From contig NZ_BMTQ01000018.1 of the NCBI RefSeq assembly GCF_014649755.1, positions 1 to 64,000 of the forward strand: a stretch of DNA of 64,000 nucleotides. The letters are read 5' to 3'. The position numbers and the translations under genes were made by a program. This DNA comes from Streptomyces litmocidini. GTDB lineage: Bacteria; Actinomycetota; Actinomycetes; Streptomycetales; Streptomycetaceae. The notes under the pieces were generated by a model. It made no database searches and was not told where the DNA came from. It saw nothing but the letters and a program-made list of their open reading frames with translations. Shown piece by piece: positions 60,027-64,000 of this stretch (position 1 is its first letter; the number at the start of each line of letters is the position of its first letter).

Positions 60027-60965
60027 ATGCACACCGCGCTCCTCGCCGCGGCCCTGCTGGTCGGCTGCCTCCTGGCCGTCCAGGCCTCGGTGAACCTCCA
60101 GCTCAACTCGGCCGTCGGCACCCCGTACGGCGCTTCGACCATCCAGCTCGGCGTCGCGACCACGCTGCTCGTCGTGCTCGCGGTGGCGGCCGGCGCGCTC
60201 GGCGCGCTCGGCAAGCTGCCCGACGTGGAGTGGTGGCAGCTGCTCGGCGGACTCGCCAGCCCCCTCTACATCACCAGCGGCATCCTGCTGTTCCCACGGC
60301 TCGGCGCCCTCGCCGCCGTCGGACTCTTCGTCACCGGCCAGATGTTCGCCTCGCTCGCCCTCGACCTCTTCGGCCTCCTCGGCCTGAAGCAGAAGGACCT
60401 GAGCGTCGGCATCGTCCTCGGCGCCCTCGCCGTCCTCGCGGGCATCGTCGTGATCATCCGGGGCATGAAGGCCGCGGCCCCTCCCGGCGCCCCCAAGATG
60501 TCGAGCGCCGGCCGCGTCGGCTGGCTCGTCCTCGGCATCGTCGCCGGCGGCGTCCTGCCGATCCAGGGCGCGGTCAACGCCCAGCTGCGCGCCCAGCTGA
60601 AGGAGCCCATCACCGTCGCCGTGATCAGCTTCGCCGTGGCGACCTTCACCATCGCCGTCGTCCTGCTCGTGCTCTACGCGACCCGGAAGACCCCGAAGCC
60701 CAAGATCGCCCCGCTGAAGAAGATGCCCTGGTGGGGCTGGCTCGGTGGCGCCTGCGCCGCCGCGTACGTCACCGGCACCTTCCTGCTCATCCCCACCATC
60801 GGCGCGGCCGTGACCATCGCCCTCACCGTGACGGGACAGCAGCTGACCTCCGCCCTGATCGACCACAAGGGCCTGTTCAAGCTCCCGCAGCGCTCCCTGA
60901 CCAAGCCGCGCGCCCTGGGCCTCGCCCTGCTGATCGCCGGCTCCCTGACCATCCAGCTCGTCTGA
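60027..60965 (+). CDS. DMT-family transporter of two fused YdcZ (DUF606) units
   Basis: 312-aa membrane protein made of two homologous five-helix units (about residues 1-145 and 165-312). Paired motifs show the duplication: VQASVNLQL with IQGAVNAQL, and GQMFASLALDLFGL with GQQLTSALIDHKGL. The DUF606/YdcZ family usually occurs as single ~150-aa proteins, so this is a fused pair. Probably an exporter under control of the divergent TetR. AGGGAG precedes the ATG. Confidence 0.87.
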   Translation: MHTALLAAALLVGCLLAVQASVNLQLNSAVGTPYGASTIQLGVATTLLVVLAVAAGALGALGKLPDVEWWQLLGGLASPLYITSGILLFPRLGALAAVGLFVTGQMFASLALDLFGLLGLKQKDLSVGIVLGALAVLAGIVVIIRGMKAAAPPGAPKMSSAGRVGWLVLGIVAGGVLPIQGAVNAQLRAQLKEPITVAVISFAVATFTIAVVLLVLYATRKTPKPKIAPLKKMPWWGWLGGACAAAYVTGTFLLIPTIGAAVTIALTVTGQQLTSALIDHKGLFKLPQRSLTKPRALGLALLIAGSLTIQLV

Positions 60966-61034
60966 CCGAGGCCGGCGCCCCCGGGCACCCGCCCGGGGCC
61001 CCCGGCCCGCTCGGTGCGCCATGAAAGGTGAATC

Positions 61035-61835
61035 GTGAGAACGTCCTACACCGCCGGGCCGGACATCCACGTCCTCCCCTCGGCCCTGCCCATCCCCGGC
61101 CTCGGCGACCAGCCGGTGAACGCCTTCCTCGTACGGTCCGGACAGCCGCTCCTCGTGGACACCGGCATGCCCGTCGACCGGGAGGGCTTCCTGGACTCCC
61201 TCTGGTCGCTGATCGACCCGGCCGACCTGCGCTGGGTGGTCGTCACCCACGACGACCGCGACCACACCGGCGCGCTCGGCCGGATCCTGGAGGCCGCGCC
61301 GCACGCGAAGGTGCTGGCCAACGCGATATCACTGACGCGAATATCGGAGGAGTTCAGCATTCCGCAGGAACGGGTAGTCACTGCGAACCCGGGAAGTCGC
61401 GTGAAAGTCGGAGACCGTGAGCTGAGCTTTCACCGGCCGCCCACCTTCGATTCACCCGGAACCCTCGCCGTGTTCGACCACTCCGATGGAACGCTCTACA
61501 GCTCCGACAGCTTCGGCACCGTCGTCGAAGAAATTCGCCAGGACTTCACCGACCTTTCCGAGGAAGAATTCTTCCACGGCTTCGAAGTGCTGAACCGTGC
61601 AATAGCCCCGTGGACCGCGCTGGTCGACGAGGCGAAGTTCCTGCGGCCGGTGCGCGAGCTGGCCGCCCTGCGTCCCGCGCGGCTGCTCAGTGCCCACGGG
61701 CCGACCGTCGAGGAGAGCGCCGTGCCCCGGCTCTTCGAGGCGATGGCCCGCATCCCGTCCCTGCCCGCCTGGCTGCCGGACGCCGACCTCGACCTCGAGG
61801 CGGCGCTCGACGCCCACGAGTCCAGCGCCGGCTGA
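61035..61835 (+). CDS. ODP-type metallo-beta-lactamase-fold protein with altered metal ligands
   Basis: 266-aa MBL protein whose layout follows the oxygen-binding di-iron (ODP/FprA N-terminal) group: VVTHDDRDHTGALG near residue 75 gives HxDxDH where ODP proteins have HxExDH; HRPPTFDSPGTLAVFD near 135 has Asp where ODP has His; YSSDSFGTVVEE near 155 and LLSAHGPTVEESAVP near 222 retain the later Asp and His. No flavodoxin domain follows. Codons in 61320-61600 include three ATA and several other AT-ending triplets, unusual for this genome. GTG start with AAGGTGA; 69 bp after the DMT gene. Confidence 0.8.
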   Translation: MRTSYTAGPDIHVLPSALPIPGLGDQPVNAFLVRSGQPLLVDTGMPVDREGFLDSLWSLIDPADLRWVVVTHDDRDHTGALGRILEAAPHAKVLANAISLTRISEEFSIPQERVVTANPGSRVKVGDRELSFHRPPTFDSPGTLAVFDHSDGTLYSSDSFGTVVEEIRQDFTDLSEEEFFHGFEVLNRAIAPWTALVDEAKFLRPVRELAALRPARLLSAHGPTVEESAVPRLFEAMARIPSLPAWLPDADLDLEAALDAHESSAG

Positions 61836-61872
61836 GCACCGCTCCGCCCGCGCACCTGAACAGAGGAGAACC

Positions 61873-62574
61873 ATGTCCGACCCGACCACCGCCGATCTGA
61901 CCCCGCCGCGCGGAGTCGTCACCGTCTTCTCCGACATCTGGTGTTCCTTCGCGCACATCGCCATCCACCGGCTGCACGCCACCCGGGCCCGCCTCGGCCT
62001 GGAGGAGCAGGTCTCCTTCGACCTGCGCGCCTTCCCGCTGGAGCTGCTGAACGACGCCCCGAGCCCGCGCCCCGGCACGGACAGCGAGGTCGCCCGGATG
62101 GCCAGCCTGGAGCCGGCCGCCGGCTGGCAGCTGTGGCAGGCCAAGGACTGGCTGTACCCCTCGACGACGCTGCCCGCCCTGGAGGCGGTGCTCGCCGCGA
62201 AGGAGCAGAGCCTGAACGCCTCGGAGCAGCTCGACCTCGGGCTCCGCCGGGCCTTCTGGGCCGAGTCGCGCTGCATCAGCCACCGCAAGGTGATCCTGGA
62301 CGTGGCCGCGGAGACGGGTGCCGTCGACGTCGACGCCCTCACCGAGGCGCTGGACGACGGGCGGGCCCGCCGGGCCCTCGCCGACCAGGCCGCCCTGTCC
62401 AAGAGCGACCGCGTGAACTGCAGCCCCCACCTGTTCCTCCCCGACGGCTCCGACCACGCCAACCCCGGCATCGACGTGGGCTGGGAGGGCGCGTACGGCA
62501 TCGGCTGGCCGGTGATCGCCTCGGACGACCCGAAGGTGTACGAGGACATCCTGCTGCGGGCCGCCACGGAGTAG
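61873..62574 (+). CDS. DsbA-family (thioredoxin-fold) protein
   Basis: 233-aa DsbA/FrnE-like protein without a signal peptide. VVTVFSDIWCSFAHIAIHRLH near residue 16 is the active-site region, but only one Cys is present (WCSF, not CxxC). SPHLFLPDGSDHANPGI near 178 holds the cis-Pro-equivalent loop. It could be an isomerase- or glutathione-transferase-kappa-like enzyme (2-hydroxychromene-carboxylate isomerase group) rather than an oxidase. 37 bp after the MBL gene, likely same operon; a strong terminator follows. Confidence 0.78.
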   Translation: MSDPTTADLTPPRGVVTVFSDIWCSFAHIAIHRLHATRARLGLEEQVSFDLRAFPLELLNDAPSPRPGTDSEVARMASLEPAAGWQLWQAKDWLYPSTTLPALEAVLAAKEQSLNASEQLDLGLRRAFWAESRCISHRKVILDVAAETGAVDVDALTEALDDGRARRALADQAALSKSDRVNCSPHLFLPDGSDHANPGIDVGWEGAYGIGWPVIASDDPKVYEDILLRAATE

Positions 62575-62600
62575 TCGGAGAAAGCCGCCGCCGGCGGCCG

Positions 62601-62661
62601 AAAAAGAGAACGACGGCCAGGCATTCCCTTTCACGGAATGCCTGGCCGTCGTTCCTTTTTT
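62601..62661. terminator. Strong terminator before the arginine-oxidase-like gene
   Basis: Perfect 20-bp stem (62608-62627 with 62635-62654), 7-base loop, flanked by AAAAAG on the left and CTTTTTT on the right, so it can act in both directions. It separates the DMT-MBL-DsbA operon from the last gene. Confidence 0.9.
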
Positions 62662-62792
62662 CCTCCGGCAGAACATCGCGGTGATTATTAATTGCGTGAC
62701 CCGTCCGTTATTCGCAAGGCCGCTCGAAGCTCCTACAGTCATTCACGCCGCCGGAATTCCGGACGGGTTTCGTATCGACAGCAGGAGTTCTC
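62662..62792 (+). promoter_or_regulatory. AT-rich promoter region of the arginine-oxidase-like gene
   Basis: Contains GTGATTATTAATTGCGTGAC (62681-62700), unusually AT-rich. ACCCGTCCG (62699-62707) is repeated inverted at 62760-62768, and the palindrome CCGGAATTCCGG is at 62751-62762. AGGAG lies six bases before the ATG. The spaced 9-bp inverted repeat suggests a regulated promoter with looping or a pair of half-sites. Confidence 0.5.
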
Positions 62793-63971
62793 ATGTCGTT
62801 GACCGACAAGGCAGACGTCAGCACCTTCGTCGACCTCACCCAGCACGAGATCGAGGCCCTGAAGACCCGCTTCAACCTGGCCGACGCCCACACGCACCAG
62901 CGCCAGTCCGCCTCCCAGGAGCGGATCGTCTCGCGGCTCCCCGAGCTCTGGCACGAGTCGGAGACGAAGCAGCAGGCGCACTTCGAGCGCCAGTTCGTCG
63001 ACGCCTTCTTCCGCCTGCACCAGCAGCCCACCGCCCGGGCGATGGACCGCACGCTCCTCTCGTACTCCGCCAGCGTCTCCACCATGGTCGCCGGCATGTT
63101 CCTCAAGCAGCGCGGGATGTCGGTGCAGCTGGTGGAGCCCTGCTTCGACAACCTGGTCGACCTGCTGCGCAACATGCAGGTGCCGCTCGGGCCGGTCGAC
63201 GAGTCGGTGCTGCACGACAAGGACGCCATCTACGAGCGCCTGGTCGAGTCGATCGACGCCGACGCCATCTACCTGGTCGACCCCAACAACCCCACGGGCT
63301 TCACCCTGCTCGCCGAGAAGCTGGAGGGCTTCCGCGAGGTCGTCCGCTACTGCGTGGACCACGACAAGGTCCTGGTGATGGACTTCTGCTTCGCCTCCTT
63401 CGCGCTGTGCGACGAGGGCATCGGCCGCGTCGACATCTACAAGCTCCTGGAGGAGTCCGGCGTCACCTACATGGTCATGGAGGACACCGGCAAGACCTGG
63501 CCGATCCAGGACGCCAAGTGCGCCATGATCACCGCCAGCCGGGACATCCAGGAGGAGGTCTACAACCTCCACACCAGCGTCCTGCTGAACGTCTCGCCGT
63601 TCGTCCTCAACATGGTCACGCAGTACATCGAGGACTCCATCGAGGACGGCTTCGCCTCGGTCCGCGACATCATCAAGACCAACGGCGACGCCGCCCGCGC
63701 CGCCCTCGACGGCACCATCCTGGAGTTCCAGGAGCCGGTCGTCGGCACCAGCGTCGCCTGGTTCCGCATCAAGCCGGAGCACCTGACCGCCACCCAGCTG
63801 CAGGCCGTCCTCTTCGACGAGGAGGTGTACGTCCTGCCGGGCACCTTCTTCTACTGGAACACCAAGGAGAAGGGCGAGCGCTTCATCCGCCTGGCCCTGG
63901 CCCGCGAGCCCGAGGTGTTCGCCGGCGCGATGGAGCGGATGCGGAAGGTGCTCGAGCGCTATGCGGCCTGA
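62793..63971 (+). CDS. PLP-dependent, MppP/RohP-like L-arginine oxidase/hydroxylase candidate
   Basis: 392-aa fold-type-I PLP enzyme of the class I/II aminotransferase superfamily. The PLP Lys is K234 in MEDTGKTWP, the cofactor Asp D197 in VLVMDFCFASF, and the substrate-carboxylate Arg R366 in FIRLALAR. The N terminus carries LTQHE (T16, E19) and NLADAH (D31, H33), which align by eye with Thr12, Glu15, Asp27 and catalytic His29 that I recall from Streptomyces wadayamensis MppP; D231 corresponds to its guanidinium-binding Asp218. MppP-type enzymes oxidise L-arginine with O2 to 4-hydroxy-2-ketoarginine in enduracididine-, azomycin- and related pathways. A plain aminotransferase is the alternative. 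Confidence 0.7.
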   Translation: MSLTDKADVSTFVDLTQHEIEALKTRFNLADAHTHQRQSASQERIVSRLPELWHESETKQQAHFERQFVDAFFRLHQQPTARAMDRTLLSYSASVSTMVAGMFLKQRGMSVQLVEPCFDNLVDLLRNMQVPLGPVDESVLHDKDAIYERLVESIDADAIYLVDPNNPTGFTLLAEKLEGFREVVRYCVDHDKVLVMDFCFASFALCDEGIGRVDIYKLLEESGVTYMVMEDTGKTWPIQDAKCAMITASRDIQEEVYNLHTSVLLNVSPFVLNMVTQYIEDSIEDGFASVRDIIKTNGDAARAALDGTILEFQEPVVGTSVAWFRIKPEHLTATQLQAVLFDEEVYVLPGTFFYWNTKEKGERFIRLALAREPEVFAGAMERMRKVLERYAA

Positions 63972-64000
63972 CACCACCCCCGAGGCGACCGACCACGCCC

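Overview
The window is a 64 kb piece of a high-GC actinobacterial chromosome, almost certainly Streptomyces. Coding GC at third positions is extreme, and the gene content is diagnostic: chaplins, the mycothiol ligase MshC, mycothiol-dependent formaldehyde dehydrogenase, F420-type LLM oxidoreductases, many TetR regulators and a gamma-butyrolactone-receptor homologue with a TTA codon. From memory, gene order from about 1 to 33.6 kb (metH, gylR, glpF-glpK-glpD, a PAC2/ParJ gene, mshC, two small conserved genes, phosphatase, CorA, chpC-chpH, gntR-gntK-gntP) matches the SCO1657-SCO1680 part of the S. coelicolor core. A GH31 glycosidase gene sits between the PAC2 gene and mshC. About 65 protein genes and one tRNA are annotated.

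Layout. (1) 1-6.4 kb: metH (partial) diverges from gylR, followed by the glycerol operon glpF-glpK-glpD; a palindromic GylR-type operator occurs before both gylR and glpF. (2) 6.5-26.1 kb: core housekeeping and morphology genes, including a RecD2-like protein whose helicase motifs have decayed, and the chaplins chpC and chpH. (3) 26.3-29.1 kb: tRNA-Leu(GAG), a pseudouridine synthase, and a mycothiol formaldehyde-detoxification pair. (4) 29.2-33.6 kb: an AnsP-like amino-acid permease and the gluconate locus gntR / gntK-gntP. (5) 33.7-43.2 kb: redox enzymes (a KstD-like flavoprotein and SDR with a TetR regulator), NUDIX, DUF202 membrane proteins, a quinone-oxidoreductase-like enzyme, metallo-beta-lactamase-fold proteins and a glucarate-dehydratase-like enolase. 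(6) 43.3-57.1 kb: acyl-CoA metabolism (acyl-CoA dehydrogenases, MaoC hydratase, SDR, APH-like kinase) with several TetR regulators and recurring operator motifs; secreted NamZ-like and erythromycin-esterase-like enzymes; SoxR; and two copies of an interspersed palindromic repeat.

(7) 57.4-64 kb looks accessory and regulatory. It holds an EamA exporter, an orphan gamma-butyrolactone-receptor-like regulator with a TTA codon, and a TetR/DMT-exporter pair around two inverted operator copies. It continues with an ODP-type metallo-beta-lactamase protein with substituted metal ligands, a DsbA-fold protein, a strong terminator, and a PLP enzyme. Although it looks like a class I/II aminotransferase, the PLP enzyme keeps the features I recall for the MppP/RohP family of oxygen-dependent L-arginine oxidases/hydroxylases. 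It is the last gene in the window and may be the first of an arginine-derived natural-product cluster lying to the right.

Limits: all family assignments are from reading the translations. No searches were run, residue positions are approximate unless derived codon by codon, and operator calls are pattern-based.
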